Below, one piece after another: positions 34,073 to 42,801 of a DNA stretch of 64,000 nt. The position numbers and the translations under genes were made by a program. Each line of letters opens with the position of its first letter. The first letter of the stretch is position 1. A model generated the notes under the pieces. It was not told the origin of the DNA, did not search any database, and saw nothing but the letters and a program-made list of their open reading frames with translations. This DNA comes from DASRDE01 sp035938175 (GTDB lineage: Bacteria; Vulcanimicrobiota; Vulcanimicrobiia; Vulcanimicrobiales; Vulcanimicrobiaceae): assembly GCA_035938175.1 (NCBI GenBank), contig DASZHD010000018.1:62001-126000 (forward strand). The letters run 5' to 3'.

Positions 34073-36304
34073 TTAGGGCGACCAGGCAGTCATCGTCGTT
34101 CCGGTGCTACCGATATACAGCTTCCCGTTCGCAACGACGGGGCCCGCGATTCCTGCGCCGCCGAGGGCTACGTTCCAGAGCAAATGGCCCGACGCCGCGT
34201 TGAACGCGTACGTTTGCTTCGTGACGTAGTCGCTGACGTACACGACGCCGTTTGCGATGGTAATCGGCGAACGCGGCGTGTCCGAGCTTGACGTGCTTCC
34301 GTCTGCACCGAATCGCGCGCTCCACGCCGGCTGCGGATCGAGCGTGCATTGCGAGGTGATCGAGAACGCCGCGATACCCGGCCGGTACGTCTTGTACGTG
34401 GACGGGAGTCCGATGTATACCATGTTCGTGACGGGATCGTATGCAGGAACGCCGATCAAGTCGCCATGGCCCGACGAAATGGAGATCTGCAAATTCTGAA
34501 GCGCGCCGGCGTCCAGGTCGGTGCGGTTATAGATAACGACGATGCCCGACTTATTCAGCGCGGCCAGCAGCGGAGGACATCCGAGCGGTTGATACAGCAG
34601 CGGCGTCGCGCCGAAATCGTAGTCGTGTCCCGGTCCGGGGATGTTGGGCAGATTCGACTGGATGACCGGATTGAGATCCGCGGACAGTTCTACGATTTGT
34701 TCCGTGTAGTAGGCGTTTTGAGAAGCACCGTTCGAAGTATCCGCATTGCCGGTGGCAATGAAGACATTCTCGTTTGCCGGATCGATCGAAGCACCGCCGA
34801 ACCCCCAAATGCCTCCGCCGCTATTTCCTTGCGCCGGGAAGAACGTGTTCACGATCGACGCCATCGCGGTGTCTATGGCCGCAATGCGTCCGTACCACGG
34901 CGACACATCGCACGTCGCCGACGTTTCGGCATAGAGTAAGTGGTTTGCCGGATTGAACGTTAGGCCCGCGTAGATGAAGTTGTGATCCGGCGTTTGTCCG
35001 ATCGTGATCGGCCATCCGGCAGACTCCGCACCGGTTCCCAAATCCAGTGCGTGAACCGCCAGCGTGCCGTCCGGAACGTAGATGCGGTTCGTAACGCGAT
35101 CGATCGCCGCCGCGCCCATTACGCCGAACGTATAATTCGCGCTGCCGCAGGTATGAACCGTAACGCCAAGCTGTTTCGACCACATGACGTTGCCGTTGTC
35201 CGCATCGAACGCGTAAAACATGCCTTTGGTCGTTCCGGCGTACAGCACGTTGTGCGCGGTTCCGGCTACATCGACATTCGTGGCATAAACCGGCTCGGCG
35301 TCGACCCCGCCCAAGCTCTTGCTCCAAACTTTGTGCAGCGTTGAGAAGCTGCCCGTTCCGATCGTGTGCTCGAATGAATTGTAACCCGTGCGCTGCAAGT
35401 CCGATCCCATGGTCAGCCAGTCGGGACCCGGCATGGGCGTCGGTCCGGGCGTCGGCGTCGGACTCGGCGTCGCGGAGGGATTTTGCACTACGGTGCCGGC
35501 TTGATAGTGGTTGAGTACCTGACCGGGCGAGAGCGCCTTGTTGGCGTACACGGCGACCTCGTCAACGATTCCCGCGAACGGCGGATCGCTGAACGCCGCA
35601 TCGTCGCCGATCGTCAAGCCATACTTACTCTGGTAGTTCGTTATCGTTCCGCTCTTCGATGCCGTCGCGACTTGCGGTCCGTTGATGTACAGATGCCCGG
35701 CGGTACCGTCGTACGTTGAAACGATATGATATGGCGTATTTGCGGCCAGAGCAAACGGCGCATCGATTTCGAGCACGCCGCTGCTCAAATAGAATTGCGC
35801 GGCAATTTGGCCGCCGCTGCGAAACAGCAAATCATACGGCGCGTACGACGTATCGCTTCCGTACGCGACCGGGACCGTATAGACGCGGGGGGTGGCCGAG
35901 AATTTTATCCACGCCTCGACGGACACCGCGGACGGCGGCTGCAATTGAACGTTGGCGGGGACGTTTACCGTCGCGCCCGCAGTCCCGGTACCGGGCAGTG
36001 CTATTGCGGTATCGCTTACGGCAGCAAGCAGCCCCGGAACACCAAGCGTTACCGAAGATCCGATGGTGCCGTTTAGGCCGTGACCGCTCGAGTCCGCAGC
36101 GGACGAACCCGAGTCGTCCAGGCGATAGTACGCCGTGGGTGCATCAGCCAGAATGACGGCGGAATATTGGTCGCTCTGAGCACCGCTCGCCAAACGCCGA
36201 TGGGAACCTTCGACTACTGGGAGTGTGCCGTGGTGCGACCCGCTCGAGCACGCGGCGGCAAGGGAAATACCAACGAGGGCGATGCCTGCAAGCCGGACGC
36301 GCAT
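34073..36304 (-). CDS. LamG-domain lipoprotein with PQQ-like beta-propeller
   Basis: 743 aa from the ATG at 36304. Lipobox 'SLAAAC' (Cys19). A concanavalin/LamG-3-type domain (about 45-240) shows 'APTAYYRLDDSGSSAADSSG', 'SVEAWIKFS', 'HLYINGPQVATASKSG', 'GIVDEVAVYANKALSPGQV'. A PTPTPGPTP linker (about 275-295) leads to a propeller with PQQ-like blades ('VLYAGTTKGMFYAFDADNGN', 'VYVSDYVTKQTYAFNAASGH', 'LYIGSTGTTMTAWSP' at the C-terminus). The last strand closes the propeller. Outer-membrane or periplasmic; carbohydrate binding by LamG is plausible, enzymatic activity is not shown. The upstream open frame belongs to a different, frameshifted gene. Confidence 0.85.
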   Translation of the reverse strand: MRVRLAGIALVGISLAAACSSGSHHGTLPVVEGSHRRLASGAQSDQYSAVILADAPTAYYRLDDSGSSAADSSGHGLNGTIGSSVTLGVPGLLAAVSDTAIALPGTGTAGATVNVPANVQLQPPSAVSVEAWIKFSATPRVYTVPVAYGSDTSYAPYDLLFRSGGQIAAQFYLSSGVLEIDAPFALAANTPYHIVSTYDGTAGHLYINGPQVATASKSGTITNYQSKYGLTIGDDAAFSDPPFAGIVDEVAVYANKALSPGQVLNHYQAGTVVQNPSATPSPTPTPGPTPMPGPDWLTMGSDLQRTGYNSFEHTIGTGSFSTLHKVWSKSLGGVDAEPVYATNVDVAGTAHNVLYAGTTKGMFYAFDADNGNVMWSKQLGVTVHTCGSANYTFGVMGAAAIDRVTNRIYVPDGTLAVHALDLGTGAESAGWPITIGQTPDHNFIYAGLTFNPANHLLYAETSATCDVSPWYGRIAAIDTAMASIVNTFFPAQGNSGGGIWGFGGASIDPANENVFIATGNADTSNGASQNAYYTEQIVELSADLNPVIQSNLPNIPGPGHDYDFGATPLLYQPLGCPPLLAALNKSGIVVIYNRTDLDAGALQNLQISISSGHGDLIGVPAYDPVTNMVYIGLPSTYKTYRPGIAAFSITSQCTLDPQPAWSARFGADGSTSSSDTPRSPITIANGVVYVSDYVTKQTYAFNAASGHLLWNVALGGAGIAGPVVANGKLYIGSTGTTMTAWSP

Positions 36305-36384
36305 ATGCAAAAGAATAGCGCATGCGAAGCGCAAGTCGTATGAACCGGAAGTCCTTTTCGACGGTAGTTGCGGGATGCTAAAAA

Positions 36385-36614
36385 GCCGCTCTCCCTTAAG
36401 AAACACCAGCGTCAGGAACAATACCGCCCAAAAGACCGACCAACCGATCGCGATCGCAGGCGCGCTTCTTCCGACAAACGGCAACAACGCCAAAGCGCCG
36501 CCCGCCCACAATCACGAACAGCACGGTCGCAATCCAACCTTCAGTGGATCCGGGCTCCAGGCCCCATCCGAATTTCTTTCGGCGAAACCAAAAGCGGTTC
36601 GAAAGGTCAGCCAT
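36385..36614 (-). pseudogene. frameshifted small two-helix membrane protein
   Basis: Frame 1 starts at ATG 36614 with 'RFWFRRKKFGWGLEPGSTEG' and 'WIATVLFVIV', the typical start of a small membrane-protein family (K/R-rich, YGWGW-P-x-x-QGW, then a helix). After about 36510 that frame loses its hydrophobic character. The next frame continues with 'WAGGALALLPFVG', then 'GWSVFWAVLFLTLVFLKGER', the expected second helix and K-G-E end. A single-base change in the GGGCGGGCGG tract near 36505-36512 would restore one protein of about 75-80 aa. The shifted frame then runs without a stop into the lipoprotein start at 36304. It is either a real pseudogene or an assembly error. Confidence 0.6.
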
Positions 36615-36726
36615 ATCGTACGGTTTTGCCGCCGTTGCGGTTCGCCTTGGTTTCTGTTCATGCTTCTTTCACGTGCGTCCGGTATTCTCTCGCGGACCTT
36701 CACATTTGGGGCGACGAAAGGGACGC

Positions 36727-37665
36727 ATGTATAGCCTCCATCTGAAAACGATCCGAGCGGCTGGAATAGCCGCGGCCGTTGCCTTGCTCGCGTCGTGCAA
36801 TGGGCACAGCGCCGGGGCGCTTCCGGTCGCAAACACCGCGAACGCCGCGCTATTCAGCTCCGTTACAAAGACACTCTTCGTTGCAGATCCGCTCGCCGAT
36901 CGAGTGCGGATCTTTGCTGCCGGTATACAGCATGGCGCGCAGATTGGCGCGATTACATCGGGCGTATCTGCGCCGCAAGGGCTGTTCGTCGATTCCAATG
37001 GGGTGCTCTACGTCGCCAACACGCAGAGCGTCACAGAATATCAACCCGGAGCTTTTTCGCCGTTTCGCACCTTGAAGAACGTGTCCAACGCCGTATCGCT
37101 TACCGTCGACCGGCAGGGAACGGTGTACGTCGGTCAGGGATGTCAAATCGTGCCGTCCGGCGGATCGATCGCCGTCTTTTCAAGCGGCAGCACGACGCCT
37201 TCACGCACGATCGCCCTCAATGAGTGTTCGTTCATGGGCGGTATTACGACCGACCTCGCGGGAAATTTAATCGTGTCCTTCTTTCAATATCCGGCGAAAA
37301 TTCAACACGTATTGGAATTTGCGCGCGGTGCATCGTCCGGAAGGGAGCTGGGGATTCAAGGCATAGCGGAGATCGGGGCCACATTGCGAACCGACCGTTC
37401 CGGTAACCTGTACGCGACCAGCGGCACGGGCGTGAACGTGTACGCGCCCGGCGCTTCGTTACCGGCGCGCAGTATCACGGCAGGCATGGAGTCGCCGACC
37501 GGCATCGCGCTGGATGGAAGCGGTAATCTGTACGTTGCAAATTACCCTGGACCCATAGGCGCGTCGTTCATTAACGTTTACGCGCGCGGGGGCAAGGTTC
37601 CGATCAACTCCTTCATGGGAGGTTTGACCACGCTTGAGGGGGTTGCCGTGCGGCCTGCACAATAG
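36727..37665 (+). CDS. lipoprotein with NHL/SMP-30-like beta-propeller
   Basis: 312 aa from ATG 36727 (GAAAGGGACGC upstream). Lipobox 'VALLASC' (Cys24). The rest is a repeated strand pattern of NHL/YncE-like propellers: 'TLFVADPLADRVRIFAAG', 'APQGLFVDSNGVLYVANTQS', 'LTVDRQGTVYVGQG', 'TLRTDRSGNLYATSGTGVNV', 'SPTGIALDGSGNLYVANYPG', each with a D..GN(L/V)Y turn. Exported and lipid-anchored by prediction; such proteins are often ligand-binding and the specific role is unknown. Divergent from the LamG lipoprotein, convergent with the epimerase gene at 37673 with 7 bases between the stops. Confidence 0.82.
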   Translation: MYSLHLKTIRAAGIAAAVALLASCNGHSAGALPVANTANAALFSSVTKTLFVADPLADRVRIFAAGIQHGAQIGAITSGVSAPQGLFVDSNGVLYVANTQSVTEYQPGAFSPFRTLKNVSNAVSLTVDRQGTVYVGQGCQIVPSGGSIAVFSSGSTTPSRTIALNECSFMGGITTDLAGNLIVSFFQYPAKIQHVLEFARGASSGRELGIQGIAEIGATLRTDRSGNLYATSGTGVNVYAPGASLPARSITAGMESPTGIALDGSGNLYVANYPGPIGASFINVYARGGKVPINSFMGGLTTLEGVAVRPAQ

Positions 37666-37672
37666 CGCGCGC

Positions 37673-39043
37673 TCAAATCGTCGAATGCACGAGATTCTCG
37701 ATCGCTTTGCGGCGGTACGCGAAGATCTGCGCCACGTCGCGGCGGACGAGCGGAAGCACGGCGTTGCCGAGCGGGAAGTGTGGCAACGCGTACGTGACGC
37801 GATCCGTCATCTTCACGCCGCCCGAAACCGGTTCGAAACGGTGTTCGTGGTGCCAAAGCGCGTACGGACCGCGCAGTTGAACGTCGTCGAAGCCGTGCGG
37901 CGGATTCCACTGCGCGATCATCGTCTTCCATCGCATCGGCACGCCGCGCACGCGCAGCCGGTACGAAATCAACGTCCCTTGGCGCATCTGCACGGGGGAA
38001 TTCCGGATCGTGAAACGCAGCGACGGCGGCGTAATCGATCGCAGGTTTTCGGCTTTTGCAAAAAACGGAAACGTTTGCTCCGCCGAAAGCGGAACGAATT
38101 GTTCGTCTTCGAAGACGCGCAGCACCGGCCACGGCGTCGTTTGCGCGAGCGCGTCCGCGACAGCGCTTTCCAGGCGGCCGTGCCTCCAAGTAAATCCGTG
38201 ACGCTGCGCGGCGGCGGGCAACACGAGCTGACTCGCCAACAGCGTCGATGCAAATTCGCCCAGAACTGCGCGCAGCGCAAAGGCCGGAGCCGGAAGCAAT
38301 GCCGGCCGTTTTACCGCAGCGCCCAGCGCTTGCGCGAACCGCGCGCTCGTCGCGTAATCGGGCGCGACGGCGTTGATCGCGCCTTCGACGGCGGCGTTTT
38401 CGAGCGCGAAGACGTACAGCTCGGTCAAATCGTCGATGTGAATCCACGGCACGAACTGCTTGCCGTTGCCGAACGGGCCGCCCACGCCCATTCGGAACAC
38501 AGGCGCCATCTTCGCGAGCGCGCCGCCGCGGCCGAGCACGATACCGGTGCGCAGCTGCACGGCACGCATTCCATAGCCGGAAGCGACGCTTGCCACGCGT
38601 TCCCAGTCGACGCACGTGCGCGCTAAGAAATCTGATCCCGGCGTGGCGTTTTCGCCGAGCGGGTCGTCGCCGCGGTCGCCGTAGTAGCCGGTTGCCGAGG
38701 AGCACACGAGCACCGCCGGACGCGCCGGCGCCGCCGGTAACGACGCGATGACGAGCCGCGTGCCGTTGACGCGCGAATCGCGGATGCGCCGCTTTTTCTC
38801 TTCGGTCCAACGTCCCGCGACGGACTCACCTGCGAGATGGACCACGGCGTCGGCGCCATGGAACGCTTCGGGCTGCGGTTCCGGCGCGTTCGGATCGAAA
38901 CGCCGCACCTCGACGCCGGGCGGGAAAGCGTCGCGCGCCAGGTTTCGGCCAAGCGCGATCACGCCGTAACCACGGGCAAGCAATTTCGCCGTCAGGGCGC
39001 GGCCGATGAACCCGCCGGCACCGGTGATAGCAACTCGTTTCAT
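37673..39043 (-). CDS. TIGR01777-family epimerase fused to SRPBCC domain
   Basis: 456 aa from ATG 39043 (TTGGAGCAG upstream). Residues 1-295: extended SDR with NAD motif 'VAITGAGGFIGRALTAKLLA', 'ADAVVHLAGESVAGRWTEEK' and 'VCSSATGYYGDRGDDPLGEN', the TIGR01777/YfcH signature, and 'QLRTGIVLGRGGALAKMAPV', 'WIHIDDLTELYVFALEN'. Residues about 310-456: an SRPBCC/START-like lipid- or ligand-binding domain ('FTIRNSPVQMRQGTLISYRL', 'WHHEHRFEPVSGGVKMTDRV'). Substrate unknown. It is divergently transcribed from a CarH-type light regulator and shares its operator region, so light-dependent expression is predicted. Confidence 0.9.
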   Translation of the reverse strand: MKRVAITGAGGFIGRALTAKLLARGYGVIALGRNLARDAFPPGVEVRRFDPNAPEPQPEAFHGADAVVHLAGESVAGRWTEEKKRRIRDSRVNGTRLVIASLPAAPARPAVLVCSSATGYYGDRGDDPLGENATPGSDFLARTCVDWERVASVASGYGMRAVQLRTGIVLGRGGALAKMAPVFRMGVGGPFGNGKQFVPWIHIDDLTELYVFALENAAVEGAINAVAPDYATSARFAQALGAAVKRPALLPAPAFALRAVLGEFASTLLASQLVLPAAAQRHGFTWRHGRLESAVADALAQTTPWPVLRVFEDEQFVPLSAEQTFPFFAKAENLRSITPPSLRFTIRNSPVQMRQGTLISYRLRVRGVPMRWKTMIAQWNPPHGFDDVQLRGPYALWHHEHRFEPVSGGVKMTDRVTYALPHFPLGNAVLPLVRRDVAQIFAYRRKAIENLVHSTI

Positions 39044-39062
39044 GCAGTCTGCTCCAATTGGG

Positions 39063-39157
39063 GACCTTGACTGTACTGCATGGTCGATGATGTTGTCAAA
39101 TGTTTGACATGGACAATTCCTTGACAGGATATGGCGCGGCGCGGTACGCTGCCGGCA
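39063..39157. promoter_or_regulatory. divergent promoter with CarH-type operator repeats
   Basis: A perfect palindrome TGTCAAA-TG-TTTGACA lies at 39094-39109. Further direct half-sites are TGGACA (39110-39115) and TTGACA (39121-39126), the last two 11 bp apart. The minus-strand reading TTGACA (39099-39094) is a -35 box with TACAGT 18 bases on (39075-39070). The plus-strand TTGACA at 39121 has TACGCT at 39145-39150, which would place transcription start at about the ATG at 39158 (leaderless). Repressor bound at the repeats would cover both -35 boxes. 11-bp periodic half-sites are known for CarH operators. Confidence 0.65.
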
Positions 39158-40072
39158 ATGACCCTGACCGACGGTTTTCAAATTGCGGCGGTCTCGCGGA
39201 TGACCGGCCTCTCTACCGACATCATCCGTGCCTGGGAGCGGCGCTATGCACTGGTGACGCCAGAGCGCAGCGCCGCCGGCGTGCGGCTCTACTCGGCCGA
39301 CGACGTGTCGCGGCTGGAACTCGCTCACGCCGCCGTCTCTCTGGGGCACCCAATCCGTCGCGTTGCAGCGCTTAGCGACGACGGCATCCGCTCGCTCATC
39401 GACACGACCGCAGGCACTTCGTCGCGACCGGCGCTCCAGTCCACGGCCACCGCCCAAACGATCGCTCAGATCCTGGATGCGATCCGCGAATACGACCTCG
39501 TTCGGGCCGAGGCCGTGCTCGGCTCGGCCGCATTGATCTTCACTCCGATGGATTTCATCCTCGACGTTTTGGCGCCGTTCATGCACGAGGTCGGCACGCT
39601 CTGGGAAAACGGCTCGCTCGCGATCGCGCAAGAACATTTCGCATCGAACCTCGTGCGCAGTTTGATCGGCAGCATGATGCGCATGCGCCCGCCCTCGACC
39701 GATGAAGCGATGCTATTCGTAACGCCGCCGGATGAATTGCACGAGTTCGGCATCCTTTTCAGCGCGTGTCTTGCATCGCTCGTCGGCTTCAAAGCGATCG
39801 TCTTGGGAACCGGAATACCCGCGAAAGAAGTCATCGCGGCGGCGCGAAAAATCGCTCCTGCGCGCATCGTCGCCGGCGTAGTGCGCACCACTTTACAAGC
39901 CGGTGCGGCCGAATTCGTCGGTGAACTGCGGCGTGCGTTGCCGGCGCAGGTGAAGATCTGCATCGGCGGCCAGGGGGCGAGCACACTTCCCGTCGATGCT
40001 TTGCCGCCGGGCGTCGAAACCGTCGGGTCGCTCGCCGAATTTCACCATCGGATCGGCCGCGTCGCGCGGTAA
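39158..40072 (+). CDS. carH: CarH/LitR-type MerR regulator, cobalamin-dependent photoreceptor
   Basis: 304 aa from ATG 39158. N-terminal MerR helix-turn-helix ('QIAAVSRMTGLSTDIIRAWE', 'RRYALVTPERSAAGVRLYSA'). The middle four-helix cobalamin domain carries 'HEVGTLWENGSLAIAQEHFA', giving exactly the W-x9-E-H signature of light-sensing CarH proteins. The C-terminal B12-binding Rossmann domain has 'ELHEFG' (E-x-H-x-x-G, lower axial His ligand). In CarH, adenosylcobalamin in the dark holds a DNA-bound tetramer, and light breaks the Co-C bond and releases DNA. The photolyase gene starts 5 bases after its stop. A nearby in-frame ATG at 39131 lies next to the -35 and is less likely. Confidence 0.93.
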   Translation: MTLTDGFQIAAVSRMTGLSTDIIRAWERRYALVTPERSAAGVRLYSADDVSRLELAHAAVSLGHPIRRVAALSDDGIRSLIDTTAGTSSRPALQSTATAQTIAQILDAIREYDLVRAEAVLGSAALIFTPMDFILDVLAPFMHEVGTLWENGSLAIAQEHFASNLVRSLIGSMMRMRPPSTDEAMLFVTPPDELHEFGILFSACLASLVGFKAIVLGTGIPAKEVIAAARKIAPARIVAGVVRTTLQAGAAEFVGELRRALPAQVKICIGGQGASTLPVDALPPGVETVGSLAEFHHRIGRVAR

Positions 40073-40076
40073 CGTT

Positions 40077-41513
40077 GTGAAGACCGGCATCGTTTGGCTG
40101 AGGCGCGATTTGCGTCTGAGCGACAATCACGCGCTCTACCGCGCCGTTCGGACGTGCGAGCGTATCGCGATTGCATTCGTCGTCAATCCGCCGCTTCTTG
40201 ACGACGGGCGGATCGGCTCGCCGATCGCAACGTCGTTCTTCTCGGCGGTTGGGTCGCTGCGCGCCGATCTCCGGAAGCGCGGCAGCGATCTCGCGGTGCT
40301 GCGAGGCGATTTCGCCGAAGAATTGGCGGCGTTTTGCGCCCGCACCCGCGCGAGCGACGTGTTTTTCAACGAAGACTTCGAGCCCGGCGCAATCGCCCGC
40401 GACGCGGCGGTGCGATCCGCATTGGAAGCGTCCGGCATCGCGGTGCACGCAACGCTCGATCACGTCTATTTCGGCGCTGGTGAAGTGCTGAACCGGACAG
40501 GTGAGCCCTACCGCGTTTTTTCGCCATACCAACGGCATTGGCTGGAACAACGCGCCGTTGCGCCCCGCTTACCGTTTCCGTCCGATGGCACGTGGCTCGA
40601 TCGCCGCCTCGTGAGCGCAACGGAGCTTGGCGCTACGTCACCCTCGCCGGTGCCGGAAATGTTCGGCCTGCAGACCATTCCGGTGTGGAACGCGATGAGC
40701 GAGAACGCTGCTCGCGCGCGGCTGTTGCGATTCCTAAAGACTGCCGCGGGTGATTACGAGCAAGCGCGCAACGTTCCGGGGCTCCAAGCGACGTCGCGGC
40801 TTTCGGCGGATCTGCGTGCCGGAACGATCGGCATTCGCACGTGCGTCGAGAGCGCCTTCCGGTCTGCGCGTGGAGCGACGCCGGCGCACCGGCGCAGCAT
40901 CGAACGCTGGATATCCGAGCTGATTTGGCGCGATTTCTACCAATCGATTTTGCGCGCGTATCCGCACGTAGAACGCGATGCGTTTCAACCTGCAGCTGCG
41001 AATATCGCCTGGCGCGATGCGCCGGACGATTTTCGCGCGTGGTGCGAAGGGCGCACGGGATACCCGATGGTTGACGCGGGCATGCGGCAGCTGAACGCGA
41101 CCGGATGGATGCATAATCGCGCGCGAATGATCGTTGCTTCGTTCTTGACCAAGCACCTGCTGATAGACTGGCGTCACGGCGAACGCTACTTCGCGCAACG
41201 GCTTGCGGACGCCGACCTCGCGCAAAACAACGGCGGCTGGCAGTGGGCGGCGTCTACCGGCACGGACGCCGTTTCGTATTTTCGCGTGTTCAATCCCACC
41301 GTGCAAGGCAAGCAGTTCGATCCACTAGGCCGCTACGTCAAGCAGTTCGTTCCGGAACTGAACGCGGTGCCGGAGGCATACGTGCACGAGCCGTGGTTGA
41401 TGCCGGCGTTGTGTCCCGGCTATCCGCCGCCCATCGTCGAGCACCGGCACGCGCGCGAGCGCGCAATCCGCGTCTACCGCGAGGCTTTCGCTCATCACGA
41501 ACGAGGGCAGTGA
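40077..41513 (+). CDS. phr: DNA photolyase (cryptochrome/photolyase family)
   Basis: 478 aa from GTG 40077. N-terminal antenna domain 'GIVWLRRDLRLSDNHAL' and 'VFFNEDFEPGAIARD'; FAD-binding helical domain with 'WISELIWRDFYQSILRAYPH', 'GRTGYPMVDAGMRQLNATGW', 'MHNRARMIVASFLTKHLLID', 'WRHGERYFAQRLADADLAQN', 'NGGWQWAASTGTDAVSYFRV', 'FNPTVQGKQFDP'. These are the class I CPD photolyase FAD and Trp-triad segments. It repairs UV-induced pyrimidine dimers using blue light. Coupled to the CarH gene (4-nt gap), hence expected to be light-induced through relief of CarH repression. Confidence 0.96.
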   Translation: MKTGIVWLRRDLRLSDNHALYRAVRTCERIAIAFVVNPPLLDDGRIGSPIATSFFSAVGSLRADLRKRGSDLAVLRGDFAEELAAFCARTRASDVFFNEDFEPGAIARDAAVRSALEASGIAVHATLDHVYFGAGEVLNRTGEPYRVFSPYQRHWLEQRAVAPRLPFPSDGTWLDRRLVSATELGATSPSPVPEMFGLQTIPVWNAMSENAARARLLRFLKTAAGDYEQARNVPGLQATSRLSADLRAGTIGIRTCVESAFRSARGATPAHRRSIERWISELIWRDFYQSILRAYPHVERDAFQPAAANIAWRDAPDDFRAWCEGRTGYPMVDAGMRQLNATGWMHNRARMIVASFLTKHLLIDWRHGERYFAQRLADADLAQNNGGWQWAASTGTDAVSYFRVFNPTVQGKQFDPLGRYVKQFVPELNAVPEAYVHEPWLMPALCPGYPPPIVEHRHARERAIRVYREAFAHHERGQ

Positions 41514-41569
41514 GTGCTCTCCCGTTGGGTACGGTGCAGGTGCAATGAGCGCGGATAAGGCGAGCTGAC

Positions 41570-42457
41570 GTGCGCAAACTGACGGCGGCGCTATGGAATG
41601 TAGTTAAGGAAACGTACCGTGAATGGGACGCTCGCGGCAGTACGCAAATGGGCGCGGCCCTCGCCTTTTACGGCGCTTTGGCGCTAAGCGGTCTGGGTTT
41701 ACTCGGGCTCTACATCGCGGGCGCCTATGCTCGGCACGGCGCTTCTCGCGCATACGCGACGGGGCAGACGGCGCGCGCAGGCGGTTCGCACGACGCCGCA
41801 TTCGTCGACTACGTGCTGCGGCAAGCCGCCGCGCGACACGACAGCTGGATCGCCGCGGCCGTGGGCGCGCTGGTTTTTCTCATCGCTATCGCTATGACGG
41901 CGCTGCAGCTCCAGCGCATGATCGACGCGTTCTGGCCCAAGGACGTGAAACGCGGCGACGGGGCGCGCGCAAGGCATCATGCGCCGGAATTTCTCGCGGT
42001 CTACGCATTAGCGCTACTGCTCGCGCTGTTGCTCTTCGCCGGGGCAACGATACACGGACTGATGAGCCGCACGCACGGCTTGTCGCTCGCCGCAGGCCTC
42101 GGCTACCAGGCACTCGACGTGGGTGCGAGCATCGTCGTGCTGACGTTTGTATTCTTAGTGCTTTTCGCGTATCTGCCGGCGACCGGTATCCCATGGAAGA
42201 CCGCGTGGATCGCCGCGTTCTTGAGCGCAATCCTGTACGAACGAGGTCAATTCGGTTTGTCGTTCTACTTCGGGCAGATGGACGCGCGATCGCCGTACGC
42301 GGATGCCGGCGCACTTCTGGCGATCGTCATCTGGCTTTACTACTCCGCCGGCGTTGTCACCCTAGGAGCGGCACTGACGAAGGTACTGGCAGTACGAGTG
42401 CCGTCACGCACGACGCATTCGACGCCCAAGCCGCAGCGGCGATCTTCTGCGCGCTGA
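41570..42457 (+). CDS. YihY/BrkB-family inner membrane protein
   Basis: 295 aa, GTG start. Six predicted membrane helices: 'AALAFYGALALSGLGLLGLY', 'SWIAAAVGALVFLIAIAMTA', 'EFLAVYALALLLALLLFAGA', 'GASIVVLTFVFLVLFAYLPA', 'WKTAWIAAFLSAILYERGQF', 'GALLAIVIWLYYSAGVVTLG'. 'STQMGAALAFYG' near the N-terminus and 'RSPYADAGALLAIVIWLYYS' are the family hallmarks. Function of YihY proteins is not settled; roles in envelope homeostasis have been suggested. Lies 56 bases after the photolyase; cotranscription possible. Confidence 0.9.
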   Translation: MRKLTAALWNVVKETYREWDARGSTQMGAALAFYGALALSGLGLLGLYIAGAYARHGASRAYATGQTARAGGSHDAAFVDYVLRQAAARHDSWIAAAVGALVFLIAIAMTALQLQRMIDAFWPKDVKRGDGARARHHAPEFLAVYALALLLALLLFAGATIHGLMSRTHGLSLAAGLGYQALDVGASIVVLTFVFLVLFAYLPATGIPWKTAWIAAFLSAILYERGQFGLSFYFGQMDARSPYADAGALLAIVIWLYYSAGVVTLGAALTKVLAVRVPSRTTHSTPKPQRRSSAR

Positions 42458-42478
42458 TACGGACAGCGGTGAAATTCG

Positions 42479-42511
42479 AAGGCCTCGAAAACGAAATGCT
42501 TTCAAGGCCTT
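42479..42511. terminator. bidirectional terminator-like hairpin
   Basis: AAGGCCT...AGGCCTT outer arms with inner GAAA/TTTC pairing (42479-42490 with 42500-42511, one mismatch). It lies between the YihY stop and the 3' end of tRNA-Lys (CTT), with TGTATCTTTT on the plus side. Confidence 0.5.
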
Positions 42512-42519
42512 GTATCTTT

Positions 42520-42591
<72 letters not shown>

Positions 42592-42598
42592 TCATTCA

Positions 42599-42671
42599 TG
42601 CGCCCTCCGGGACTCGAACCCGGGACCAACGGATTAAAAGTCCGCTGCTCTACCAACTGAGCTAAAGGCGC
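42599..42671 (-). tRNA. tRNA-Lys (TTT)
   Basis: Acceptor GCGCCTT/AGGGCGC with one G-T pair, D-arm AGCTCAGTTGGTAGAGC, anticodon loop CTTTTAA (TTT), T-arm CGGGTTCGAGTCCCG. Discriminator A and no encoded CCA. Seven bases from tRNA-Lys (CTT). Confidence 0.95.
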
Positions 42672-42801
42672 AGCCGACCTAGTTTAGCGCGGGTCACCCA
42701 GTTTGACAAGACGCATAGCAGGCAGTGTTGGTTTGCCGAGCCATAGGGAGCTCCTTCTGCTAGGTTCCGCTCGTCGCAGCGACTAACGATTAGGAACGAG
42801 A

